64,000 bases of DNA from Parus major (taxonomy: Eukaryota; Chordata; Aves; Passeriformes; Paridae): positions 31,882,709-31,946,708 of the forward strand of contig NC_031776.1 in assembly GCF_001522545.3 (NCBI RefSeq). The letters run 5' to 3'. Shown in pieces: positions 39,578 through 51,200 of this stretch (positions are counted from its first letter, which is position 1; each line of letters starts with the position of its first letter). A model generated the notes under the pieces. The model did no database searches. It was not told where the DNA came from and worked only from the letters and a program-made list of their open reading frames with translations. A program made the position numbers and the translations under genes.

Positions 39578-40983
39578 GTAGGTATAAATTTTCAATATCC
39601 CCTTAGTATGTGCTTTTAGTTATGTTTGCTTGGGGTGTTGGTTAAAGCCTTGACATCATTGGTTTCAATAAAGTTAATTACACGCCTACATTTTTACACA
39701 TTAGTGGACAAATGCACAATTTTTGTATTTAAGTTGTTGTTGCAAGTACATGGGAAATAAAGCATGCTAAATGGGATTTTCAATGGGTTATCAACAGAAT
39801 TAATTACAAAATTTCAATTAAAAGAGTATCATCTGTGTGGTTCTGGTGAAGCCAATAGTACAGAGTACAACAGAAGTCTGTTTTGAAGGCAATATGAGTT
39901 ATATAGGTGGGCATAGGATATTCAGAGCAAAATGCATTATTTAGGGGCTTAGAAGCAATTGGTTCTGCTGCAAACAAATGAACAAAACAAAACCGAAAAA
40001 TTCCTTTTGTTTTGACCAGCTGAAATAAATGAGAAAGGCATTCAGAGGAGAGATCTAAGAGAAGTTTGGGGGCTGGTGGGAAGGGAGAACAGAGCAAGAT
40101 AAAATATATGAATATAAACTCAGCCTGTTTGTAATAAAAGCCCTAGAAACACAGGCAGCAGGATGATGCCTTTTTTATCATCACATTTCAGAAATGCAGA
40201 ACATTTATGTGTTCGTGTTTATCAAAGGTGGAAGACACAAAGTAATAGGTTTTCTTCTCATCCTTCTTATTTATTGGTGGTGTATGGAAATTTTAGTGGC
40301 TTCTGTAATGCTTTTTGTTTATTTTAAATGGTGTTTTAAAGCTTATTTCAGTTTAGTTGTATTCTGACCAACATAATTTCAGACATGTAATAAGATATTA
40401 ATTTTTTTCCTCTAGAAATACTGCTTTTATTTCATGAGTATTAAAGTTTAGTTTTAAATAATGGATAGCTTTGCCTCGAGACAAAAACAGGTTAAAGCAG
40501 AGTTCGTTCCCCTTCAGAAACTTCTCTGGCTGCTTTATCAAAGTGGAATTTTGCTTCAGACAATACAGTCTTGTACCTGTGCCAAGTGGATTGAACTGAT
40601 AGCCTTTATCAGCGTTCAGCATGTGCACTCTGATGTACTGGTGTCGGAACGGGATACGGTATCGGACTGCAAAGAGAGAGTCTCCTCTGAGACCTGTCTG
40701 GCTTTGAGAACAACTTTCTTTTGTGGGGGGTTGTTCTTGGGTGTGGGATGCCCTGACATGGGGAAGTGCTGCTGCAGGTGAAGGTAACACCCATGTTCAA
40801 AGCTTCAAAGCCAGGCTGGATGGGGCTTTGAGCTGCGTGGTCTAGGGGAAGGTGTCCCTGTCACAGCAGGGGATTGGAACTACGCAGTCTTTAAGGTCCC
40901 TTGCAAGCCATTCTGTGATTGTATGATTCTGTGTTGAATACAAAGGTGACCTGCAGCAGTGCACCCTTTGTTTGTGTCTGCAG
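39578..40983 (+). other. THSD7B: Intron C-D (1.4 kb)
   Basis: Donor GTAGGT, acceptor TTGTGTCTGCAG. The last 200 bp are occupied by a sense CR1 fragment (40790-40934) that ends about 50 bp before exon D. Nothing else recognised. Confidence 0.9.
40790..40934 (+). mobile_element. CR1 3' end fragment next to exon D
   Basis: TTCAAAGCCAGGCTGGATGG, GGAAGGTGTCCCTGTCACAG, GGGGATTGGAACTACGCAGT and TTTAAGGTCCCTTGCAAGCC, with GTATGATTCTGTG octamers at the end, are the CR1 3' end in sense orientation. Only about 145 bp remain. It finishes roughly 50 bp upstream of the exon D acceptor. Confidence 0.9.
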
Positions 40984-41099
40984 GCTGGAGCGGGTGCCAG
41001 CTGGGTGCCAATGCCACCTGCGGTCACGGGGAGCGCCGCCGCCTCCTGAGCTGCCAGCGCAGCGACGGGGCCACCGTCAGCATGCAGCTCTGCCAGCAG
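40984..41099 (+). CDS. THSD7B: THSD7B exon D: middle of a TSP1 repeat, GC-rich
   Basis: This 116-nt exon adds two bases to the split Gly codon and then 38 codons, WSGCQLGANATCGHGERRRL onward. It carries the WSxC start, the CGHGERRR strand and SCQRSDGATV, equivalent to WSTCQLSEKAVCGNG and CVRSDGKSV in THSD7A. NAT is a potential N-glycosylation sequon. It ends in phase 0 at CQQ before GTGAGC. Codon use is strikingly GC-rich (CGCCGCCGCCTCCTGAGC) compared with exons A, C and K. Confidence 0.92.
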
Positions 41100-41590
41100 G
41101 TGAGCAAGGCTGGGGCACACCCAGAGGTCCCTGTGTTAACAGAAAGCTGGTGGTTCCTTCTGATCCATGCTAAGATATTCCCCATAACCGGTGGAAAAGT
41201 TTTGTATGGTGCTGGGAGCGCACAGCTGGAGGGGGCTTTGGGAAATAGAGGGGTGTCAGTGGGTGGTGTCACTCCTCGACTCAAACACATGGGGCATGGC
41301 TACCAACCCTGCACCATCCCAAAGCTGGGGACCAGGGAGACTGTGTTCTGCTGTTAGAAATCTAGGGTTGCCCCTTTGGAATGAGACCCAAACACTGAGG
41401 GATGCTCAGATGTTAAACGCTTCACCGCTGGAAGCGCATTCAGCCATTGCACCCTCAGGGAAGCTCCCTGTACACATCACCGTGCTGGTGCCCTGCAGAG
41501 TTGCTGCCAGTTCTTGTTTGTGTGCTTGGCTGTGACAGGAGGTGGTTGGGGAGGCCTGGGAAAGCTGATGCCTGTGTTTCCCTGTCACAG
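41100..41590 (+). other. THSD7B: Intron D-E (491 bp)
   Basis: Donor GTGAGC, acceptor TTTCCCTGTCACAG. Moderately GC-rich, no feature recognised. Confidence 0.9.
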
Positions 41591-41708
41591 CTGCACCTGG
41601 AGAAGCCCGTGCCCACGAGCAGTCCGTGCGTGGTGGGGTGTGCCGTGGACTGCCAGCTCTCCCCGTGGTCAGCCTGGTCACAGTGCTCACACACGTGTGG
41701 CACCGGTG
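41591..41708 (+). CDS. THSD7B: THSD7B exon E: TSP1 repeat junction with an O-fucose motif
   Basis: This 118-nt exon begins in phase 0 (LHLEKPVPTSSPC) and ends one base into Gly. It closes one TSP1 repeat (SPCVVGCAVDC) and opens the next with SPWSAWSQCSHTCGTG. That run has a WxxWxxC C-mannosylation motif and a CxxTCG site, which in TSP1 repeats is the acceptor for POFUT2 O-fucose. THSD7A has the equivalent LSDWSPWSECSQTCG. The donor is GTGAGT. This is the only segment in the window with a complete WxxWxxCxxTCG core. Confidence 0.94.
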
Positions 41709-44700
41709 GTGAGTCTCTACCTGCCCTCCTGACCCCCCATACCCCAACAATGCAGCACAGACAGCACCCACAGCCCCAGGTGGACTCAGGCAATCCCTGA
41801 GTAGGGGTACAGAGCTCAGGGATAGCCTCAAGCCACACCTGAATCCTTTGGAGGTGGTTTTGGACACTCTGGAGGTCCTGAGGTGGTGGGTGTTTAGAGC
41901 TAAGCAGGCTATTTCCAAAGTAATTTAAAGTGAAAAATGCATCTTGGGGAATGAGTAGTCAGATGTCTGGAGGATTATTTATTAATTAATTCAAACTCTC
42001 AGAATTCAGTCATAGCAACCGTTAACCCCAGAGATGGGGAGTATGTAAAGCTAGCAAAGAGCTTGGGAGTGTTACAAGATTCTGAAGAGATTAATAAATA
42101 AATACAAATTCTCTGGTGAAGTAATTTTTATTAACATAACTGTATCCCATTGAAGAAAATACACAAAGACAATTTTTCATCATTTAGTGTATGCCTCTAA
42201 TCTCCATCTTGCTTCCACAGGTCCCCTAACACTTATATGACCCCAGTAACTTCAGCAAGACTTTCTTCAGCCAGTAGTGTTCACCAGCATACAAAAAGTG
42301 AAAGGATTAGGACCTTTTTCAGCTTAGGTGTTTTAAAATACCCTTTGAGTATTGACATCTGGAAATGCATTGAAGGTTTTATTCTCAATAAGCTTGGGAC
42401 TTTATTTCCCAGGCTTCTGATGTGCATTAGAGGTACAGCTAATGGTCTTTAAGATTCAAAAGCCATAATGTATATTTGAATCAAATTCACTTAAGGTCAA
42501 AAAGAAAAAAGCTCTTAACTTCCATAAAATGATTCCTTCAGATGGATACCAGAGATCAAAGCATGTTACAGAAAAAGCTTAATATTTGGATTAGTGCTGT
42601 TCTTTCTTTGCTGAGCTTTTAGCCCATTTGTGAAGTAGTGCTTTCTTAACAGAAATGAATAATTCATGGACAGTGTTCTAACAACAACATACTGGGAGTA
42701 CTGTTAATTCCAAATTATTATTTTTTTTTCTTTAAAACCCATTTTGGAGTGTTAATGCTTGTGTTGCTGAATAAACTTAAATTAATTTCTTGAGTGTTCA
42801 ATCACTTACTAAGTTAAACAGAATACAGTGCAAAAGCAGGTTGTAATGTTTTTATGGCTTTTAGTATGCTCAAGGAGCAGCTCACCCTATATGGTACCTG
42901 AAGATTTTTTTCATCCTGAGCTCTTAGATTGCATAGTTTGCAAAAGGAGATACTCAAGTGAATGTGTCTTGTGTTTGGCCCCTGATCCTGAAATGCTTGT
43001 GCAAATTCCAGACTGGTTAAAGAGTTGCCAGTGAGTACAAGGAGTTACTCCATGTCCTAAATCAGAGGAAATCTGGAAACATTTGTGCTGAAAGAGACTT
43101 TCCAGTGAGTGTCCTGGCTTCAGGTGCCAAACCTCATTGAGGCTGTTTCAACCACACAGTCAAGCCCAAACTCAGCTCAGTTTACAGGTCATCCCTGATC
43201 TTTAAAGATCATAACTCTGCTCTACTGCTGGCTGGAGAGCTGTCTTGTACAGGCCACTGTACTACTGCTGTTGTTTAACATGGATTTAAAAGCTGGAGAT
43301 ACTCTTCAGTGAACCTATGGCAGCCAAGCAGCCGAGAAAGCTGTTTTACAAACCATGTCATAAAGAAGCCAAGTTTTGCTCAGTCCTTCTCTACCAATTG
43401 AACAACTTCACAGGGACCCTGAACCTCCAATGCCAGAGCAGAAGCACCAGTGAAACAAAAGTACTCTGCCTCCAGGTTATTCCAAGCACACAGTTTATTT
43501 TCCAGCAGCCTCGGTCTTGATCTGACTTCTGCTGTATCAACTCAGAGCTACTGTGGTACCAAACATCCCTGGTGGAGAGACCTTGGCACCTGTCCTGTGG
43601 CAGTGGCCCTTGTGTGGTTCCAGCAGCACAAACAGTGTCATTCAGCTGCTTCACTGAGCACCAGTGGGCTGTAAATACTCCTGGATGATGGCAATAACAG
43701 AGAAGAGTTTTGTACACTCATCTGCAGGCACTGCTTCAGAGGAACACAGCGAGGGTTTCCAGCCAGAAGGGTCATGGACTGCCACACCTTTGAAGTCACC
43801 CTGAGTTTCTCACAGGCTTCCATGGGAGTAGGATGAAGCCTCAAATTAGATAGGAAAAAACAAAGGGTGACAATAAATGAGCTGTGGGAATTGGCTGCAG
43901 TAAACACTCATAACTGCTTCCCTTTGCAGTAAGTAATTGCCCACTGTCTGGTACAGCTAAAATGCAGGGCTTAGGTGCTCGGTGTGCAGAAATAATTCAC
44001 AGCAAGTTGAACGCAGCATTACTGGATTAACTCACAACAATATTTTGCTTTTTTGGCTTTTTTTGGAGAGTGTTTGAAAGACCTGCAGAAGCACCATAAA
44101 GGACTTCAAAGAGAAACATAATTTAAATATAATTTGGGTCAAAATTTAGTGTTGCTGGATGTGTGTTTTCACATGTTTTTTACTCAAGCATTGTTGCTAA
44201 CAATTTTATTCTATCTTTCTCTTCCAGTAACAGTTTGATGCAATATATTTTAATGGGTGGTACCTTTATTCAGGTTTTATTTTATGGAATAATGCATTTA
44301 AACATGAAGTGCTGCTGCTGTGCATGTGGCACTGACATCTAACACAGTTCTGGTACACAGCAGCCAAAGGCGAATACATTGACTTTTATGAATGATGATG
44401 AATAAAGCAGATCTCTCTTTCCTGGCTGCACTGAGCCTGTGGAGATGTGTAACTGATGTTTGCCTGTTGCAGCTGTAGTTCTGGGCAGCATCTGCTCAGG
44501 ATTCTGGATAGGGCTTTAGGCTGACACAGGGTTCTATATAGGAGTTCCTTATATCACTTGCTGTATTGCTATGAAAAGATGTATAGAACTGCTTTAATGG
44601 ATGATGCTTCCAGGGCCTGAATCAAAGTTACTGAAAAAGATGTTTGGTAATCCCCAGCAAATTGAATTTCCTTTGTTAAGGCAAATGAATAGATGAAGAT

Positions 44701-46506
44701 GCTGAATCTTTCTACATAAACGTTTTCCAGTCCCACATGGCTTCTCCCAAGTTCTGTAACAGGACTGCTAAATTGTATAAAACCACCTACAGCGCTGCTT
44801 TGCCATTTACAAAGCTGACTTTATCACATAAATTCCAGGATTTAGCAGCACTGAACATGTTGCTGTAGCTTAGTCCTCAGACCCCCAGGGACCATAGCAA
44901 GCTGCAGAGACGTGAATCCCAGCACCAGAGTGACCTGTGGGATAGAAGTGAAGGTGCACAAGGATGCACACAAAGGAAAAATTCAGTTGTTGTATTATTC
45001 CCTGAATCATCACCAATCTGGGAAAACATTTTTGGTGTTGCCTTGTGAAGAACTCCTTGTGATGCTTTCTCACCTGCTACTCAAACTTGACAAGCTCCAG
45101 TCTGACAGTGGGAGATGTTGCTGGGGATGCCCCAGTGCTGCTGGAGGGACTGGCAGTGGGAAGGGGATGAAAGTCCTGTTTATCACCTGTCCCACTTGCT
45201 TGTGACCTAGCCCAACCTCCAGGGCTTATTTTAGTAACTTGATCCCTGCTCTGGTCTTGTGATTCCTTGATAGAGCTGGTTTTTATATGCTCTGCTCAAA
45301 CTCACTAAGCTGGTTACAACATGTTGGTCCTTGTGACTGGGATGAAATGTAGCAGGAGTTTCAATCATATTGGTTTCAGCATCACTTTGTGGAGATAAAG
45401 TGCAAGTAATGGCAAGAATTTTTGGAGGGTAAAAAAAAAAGTCTTCTGATTAGAAAATATAATCCTATATTCCAGAGATGCAATTCTTGCTGCTAACACA
45501 AAACAGAATTTTAAATGACCAGCATTAACAAGACTGGCCTCTTTTGTTTTTTCCCTTTAAAAACTAATTTGAGGATATTTTCAATCCAGCATACTTTCCA
45601 TCCTAATTTTTGTATAATGTAACATTGCAGAGCCAAGGAATCAGAGATGTGGCCAATTCATTGGGAGATCAGATAAGAATTCAAAGGAAAATTAAAGAAA
45701 TAACCAGAATTGCTTCAACTCTTCTAGAGTTTGTATTGGAAACAAATTAATTTCAGATGCAATGAGATTCTGTTCTGTATAGGCAGCAAAAGATGAGGTA
45801 TTTAAAAAGAAAAAATGGAGGTTTTCTGCTACTTGAGTGGTAATTGAGCACCTAGATAATGTTTTTCGAGTGAAAAAAAATTAGAGCCTTATGAAACTCA
45901 CTGCAATCATTGTGCAAATGAAAGTTTCAATGAAATTTCTTTCTTCATTTATTCATTAACAATTTTAAAAGAAAATGATAGACTGAATCAAGCCCCAGCT
46001 GACCACTGGGACTGTAGTGAGTTTCAGTAGTTTGGATAACCAACTGTAGGAAAGAAAAGTTGTTAATTCCTCTTTCTGTTCAATGATCTTCCTATTTACA
46101 TATTGCTAGAAATGTGTTAAACTGACTGTACAAAAGGAAATTATTTAGTTAATTAAAATAGCTTGATGAATGCTTCAGGCTTTCAAGTACCTCCTAATGA
46201 AATTGGATCTTTTAACCTTAGGGGATCTCCTTTTCTTTAGCTCCATGCAGGGAGCTGGTGCCTGGCAGGGTACCCCAGAATCCTGCAGCCACAGGCTTCC
46301 CCCTGTTTCCCAAAGAGCCTTTTCCACTGCTCACCAATACTCAGCATTCAGCATTAAGGCAAATTTGGCCAATTTGGGGTCTGGCTGGAGAGGAAGGAAC
46401 AGCTCGTTTTGGCCAGTTGGCCCAGGGAGAGCTGCAGTGAGGTTCATCCAACAGCAGACTGGGAGATTTCTCTTCCCATGCTCTGATTCCCCAGTGATGC
46501 ACAGGA

Positions 46507-46694
46507 CCTTTCCCTTTCCCTTTCCCTTTCCCTTTCCCTTTCCCTTTCCCTTTCCCTTTCCCTCTCCCTCTCCCTTTTCCCTTTTCCCTTTTCCCTTTTC
46601 CCTTTTCCCTTTTCCCTTTTCCCTTTTCCCTTTTCCCTTTCCCTCTTCCTTTCCCTTTCCCTTTTCCTCTTCCTTTCCCTCTTCCTTTCCTCTC
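46507..46694. repeat. 188-nt pure pyrimidine tract (TTTCCC/CCCTTTT satellite)
   Basis: Every base from 46507 to 46694 is C or T. It contains nine TTTCCC hexamers (46509-46562), a short TCTCCC transition, nine CCCTTTT heptamers (46572-46634), then degenerate CCTCTT-type units. On the + strand the tract ends TCTC and is followed by AG, forming a sequence identical to a strong 3' splice site. The long in-frame translations across it are low-complexity artefacts. Confidence 0.97.
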
Positions 46695-48004
46695 AGCTGG
46701 TAGGATTTTTCCCACCTCCTAATGTATCTGATTCATGATGGCAGATGCACAGTTGTGTAGGTTACAGCTTTTATCATCACTTCTGTTAGAAACTCCCCAG
46801 GTCTAGGGGATTAAAACTTGGAAAGGAAGAAGTCTTAAAATTTGTTTTAATGGGTTTAAAAGCATAATTCAGTGGGTCAGAGCAAGGGAATAAAGGTAAG
46901 AGAGTTTGCTAAGGTGTTCATCAGTGCCTTTTCCAGGTGTGCCTGCTTTTGATTTTTATTTGCTAAAACATTTTTGGAAACCTTGCTCTGTGGATAGTCA
47001 TGGTGACAGATACCAGAGATGTGCCTTACACCTGCAGTATCCTTAATTAAAAATCACGTGCATAAATAGCTGGGAGAAGGATCTGGCTGGGTATTGCAGC
47101 CTCCCTGCTTTGCAGGGTATTTACTCCCCCACCAGACTCCCTTCTGCTCACAAAAGCAGCTGAAGGGCAGTGATCCAAAAGGGAGAGCTCCACCATAGCA
47201 CCTTATCTCTTCCTTTGCACTGGGTTAGCAATTACCACTCACCTCTGCCTTGTTGTATTTGTCTGCCCTTACTGCCCAGACCTTTCAGTTTTAGCTCAGA
47301 TCCACACCTATTGAAAGACAGGGCAGAAATTTTATCCCCGGCACAATCTTCTGCATCCCACTGCATAAGGGCTTTTCTTTTCCACTTTTTAATTGGAGAT
47401 GGAATTCTAATTGAAACATTTTGAGTGAAAACATTCCTGGACATAAATGGGCAGCAAAGAAGGCAGAAATGGAATTGCTGTAACTTTAATGAATATATTC
47501 AGTTTTATTAGTTCAAAAGTAGTACCATAATTGCTTTTTCCATTCAGTGGCTGAAGAAGTTTTCACCAATAATAAATAGGTTTTTAATGGAAATGGTAGA
47601 AGTGGTTATGGACAGTAATAACCACTACAGTGTTTGCAGTTTTCAAATTAAGTCCACATAATTGCTCATAAAAAGAAAATTTCATTTGTTAAAAATCTCT
47701 GGAAACATATTGAATGTGTAATGGTAGAAATGCTGGTTCCATAGGAATTATTTTCCTGTCATATTTAATAATCAGGATCTAGTCAAGTATTTAAATGCGT
47801 TGCATAAACAAACACTATATTTGGAAAACATACAAAACCCTGTTGAAAAAGTATGCTTGAAGATATTAGTGACTGCATTTCTTAGACTTAGCAATAGCAT
47901 CCCTATTATCCAAACAGTCTTCCCAATTAATTGCTTTTTTAACAGATTTCAGCGCTGGGAAATGAACTAGGAGTGCTGATAAATTACAAAATCTGTCTGT
48001 CTTT

Positions 48005-48022
48005 CTCTCTCTCTCTCTCTCT
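48005..48022. repeat. (CT)9 dinucleotide repeat in the exon F acceptor region
   Basis: Nine CT units lie 38-56 nt upstream of exon F, within the span where branch point and polypyrimidine tract are expected. Confidence 0.85.
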
Positions 48023-48060
48023 GGCTGCATCTCTGCTGGGCTGTGTGCTGTCTGTCCTAG

Positions 48061-48206
48061 GCCAGATGGTGCGAGGGCGCTCGGTGGTGCTGCGGGCAGC
48101 GGGCGAGGGCAGGCCCTGCCCGGAGCAGCTCAGCCAGCACAGGAGCTGCCCGGTGAAGCCCTGCTACAGCTGGCTGCTGGGGCCCTGGTCTCCCTGCACC
48201 GTCCAG
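48061..48206 (+). CDS. THSD7B: THSD7B exon F: TSP1 repeat end and next repeat start, GC-rich
   Basis: This 146-nt exon completes the split Gly codon and adds 48 codons. QMVRGRSVVLRAAGEGRPCP is the arginine strand and fourth-cysteine region of the repeat opened in exon E. CPVKPC closes it, matching the SKPCPVKPCY block of THSD7A, and SWLLGPWSPCTVQ opens the next repeat. It ends in phase 0 before GTAGGG. The sequence is very rich in CpG and GC (GCGAGGGCGCTCGG), unlike the flanking introns. Confidence 0.93.
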
Positions 48207-51200
48207 GTAGGGCTTTCCAGCGCTCTCCAGAGCTTCCCCGTGCCTGGGGTCAGCGGAAAAATCCATCGTCACGTTGTGGGATTAATTGCTGGTCGTGGGC
48301 TCGAGGTGTCTCTGCGCCTGGTGAGGGTCTGTAGGGAAGAGGGGAAGGTCAGGGGTGGTGAACACCTGCCCCTCGTTCATAGGGAGTGATACGGGTTCAA
48401 GTACTGTGAGCTCATGTAGGGGATTTGTGGAGTGAATGTGTTTGACTGGGCATAGTCATGGTGACCTATAATTTAATTACATGAAATATCTCCAACAAGA
48501 AGATAGATACACTGGATACCAAGGCAGCTTAGCTTTTTTTTAATCTTTTTTTAATCTTTTTTTGTTAAGGACTGTATAGCAGGTCTCCCCTCCCGGGTCT
48601 CTGGTACAATAGTGTGAGGTATTGTATGAAGGGCTGGTGTCTACTTTCTCCTTACCCTGGCTCTGTTTTTAATGATCTAAAAATGTCTGGATTCAGTTCC
48701 CATGTGCTGTCCCTACACCTGCCACCTCTGCTCAGCACTGGGGCCATCATTTTTTCACCGGCAGTGACTTCCATCAAGCTTGAATTGACTTTTTCTTCGC
48801 CTCCGTGCTTTTTCTTCTCTCCTTATCTGTTAGATCACATTTCCAATATTAAAACGTATTAGTTGGTAACCCAATTTAAGCAGAGGTGAATCTTTCACAA
48901 TGACACTTATCAGCCTGCTTAAATCTGGCTTCGGTGAGATGGAGGTAGGAGAAGTGTGGTGGAAACGAGCCCTGTCTGGTCCCAGGGGACAAGACCTGTG
49001 CCAGATCTGTGGCTGCTTCTCCACATTATATCATGTAGGAGATTGAAGCCAGTAATGCACATAAAGACACACATCCCTTGTGATTTCTGCTCTGCCAGCG
49101 CCTTGAATACCCACGTGGTTTCTCAGTGTGGTGGAGGGACGTGTAGTGAATACGTGAGTGGCACAATAAATACCCAGAATATTCTCAGGTTTTCACAAAT
49201 GAAATCTGGATTGTGACAGTCCAAGATCAGAGAAACAGAAGTAAATTTATCTTTTCTCTAATCAACAACTCATTGCAACTAGAGATGTGCATGTGGTCCT
49301 TGTATGTGCTGTACTCAGCATGTGTAAAATGTATATGACATACTTATAAATAGAATAAAATGAGAGCATCAGCTGATATTTTGTCCAGCTAACAAGCAGA
49401 TTGTGTTAAACATCAGGGAAGAGACTTTCAACCATAGGAGCTAACACAGCTGATAAAAAAATTAGTAGGGAAGCTGAATTAAGGCCATGGCTTACTCCAG
49501 ATAAATAACATATTGTGCAGATTACAGTGTGCCCATCCCAAACCCAGCTAAATTTCAGCTCAGAGCGAGTAATCACAGCGTTCCGTAACCCAGATACCAT
49601 CCCTGCATTCAGTGAGTTAGAGCCTGCTTCTCTCCTTCAATTACCACAGAGCAGTTTCTCTCCCTTTTGCTTTGTTTTGGAGAGAAGCCATTCTATTCAT
49701 GTTCACTTCTTTTTAATGAGGTGCTTAGGAATTAAATGTAGTTCATAAATACAGGGTGATTTATTCCTGTGCTTTACCAGAAACGAAGCTTAAGCTTGCG
49801 TTCTAAAGAAAGCTTTTGGAAGTCCTGTTTTCAAGGATGCTTAGTGAAATAAGGTAAAGCATCCTATGGTAAGGCCAGAATGCATAGTGTGAAAGTGTCT
49901 TCCTGTAATAATAGAAATGGGACAATTAGTTATAAGGCTAAAATATTTTTTCCTTATAACTGAGACTGCAATTCTTAGTAGTAGGAGGACTATTTTGTGC
50001 TAAATTGACTTCATGTGAACAATTAGAGGTGTCTCCGTGGTTAGGAATAGAGCGTGCTAAGTGTTCTGTGGTGCTGATTGTCACAGTGTGGAAATGAGAG
50101 TGTTGCTCCCCAAGTAATGGCACACATCCCAGGCACACCTGTGGCACCATGGGGCAATTCCCTGCATTCAGAGGGGTGCAGAACTTAGGAACTGGTCACT
50201 ACATCCAGTTTTAAAGGGTTGCAGGACATTAATAATTTTCCTCCTAGAGTTGAAGTGGTTTACCCTGATTAGCTTAAAAAAAGTAAGGAAAAAAATTAGC
50301 AGTGTCTGACACTGTTCATAATTTTTTCCATTAAGGGAATATAAGTGGAATCTCCAGGCATTTTCAAACACAAAGCTGGCTGACATTCCTAAAAAGACTA
50401 AGAACCTTTCCTTTCTAATGGTTTTAAAAGCACTCCCTTAAATGTGATCACGCAACACTCCCTCATTAGAGAGACTTTTACCTGATAAAATGCTCATCAA
50501 CCTGTGAAAGCGTTGCCCAGTCAACTCTTTACCTAAAATAATTGTGAGCACATGAACCCAGTAAAAGCCAAAAAGGGAAAACTTTTCTTGAAGGCACATC
50601 TGGGTGAAGCCTCTCATTAGGGCTGTTACCTCCTGTCTTATTGGAGCGTTACATGTGGGAAATACTGGATGTGATGTGAGAGAAGGCTCGTGGAGATGCT
50701 GCCTTATATTAGTGAGTTACTGACTTCCAGAGATTCCTGACTGACACAGGAGGTGTAAAGCTTCTGATTTCCCCATCAGGGAGCAGGGAGAGAGGTGGAG
50801 GCTCCATGCAGGTGCTGGTGGAGGGGCATATACATCCTGTATTTAGGAAAACCAGCGTGGCATGTAGTAGGGTCAGCATAGGAATTTTTGCAGACAAATG
50901 GCAGGAATCCCTTGTGGAAGTCAAATTCCCACATATTTCCAGCAAGGAGATCATGGCTCAAGTGGCAAATCCTGGTTCTAGGCAAACCTCAGAGGATCAC
51001 ACCTTCCAAAGAAGAGCATTTTCAACAAAGAATTGATCCCCTGAGTTTTGAATATGTGATGGTTTCCTTGGCAGTTCTCCTCTGATTAGCAGCTATTCTC
51101 TGCATCCTCTGTGTGCCATTGCTGGCACAAACTTCCTCTGGTTCCACACCTACTAATTAGATCTTCAAATGTATAATTCTGGGGACATGAATAATTTTGA

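Larger units (their letters stand above)
41709..48060 (+). other. THSD7B: Intron E-F (6.4 kb)
   Basis: No coding exon was recognised. It holds a 188-nt uninterrupted pyrimidine tract (46507-46694) and ends with a (CT)9 run and a TGTCCTAG acceptor before exon F. The rest is ordinary AT-rich intron with short A/T runs. Confidence 0.88.

Noticed and set aside
41406..41918. 170-codon antisense frame over exon E
   Set aside because: It mirrors GC-rich coding sequence of exon E and has no family resemblance.
46507..46694. Interstitial telomeric repeat
   Set aside because: The units are TTTCCC and CCCTTTT; the vertebrate telomere repeat is CCCTAA. No A occurs in the tract.
46170..46703. 177-codon frame rich in FP repeats, and its antisense GKGK frame
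   Set aside because: Both are translations of the pyrimidine microsatellite, not proteins.
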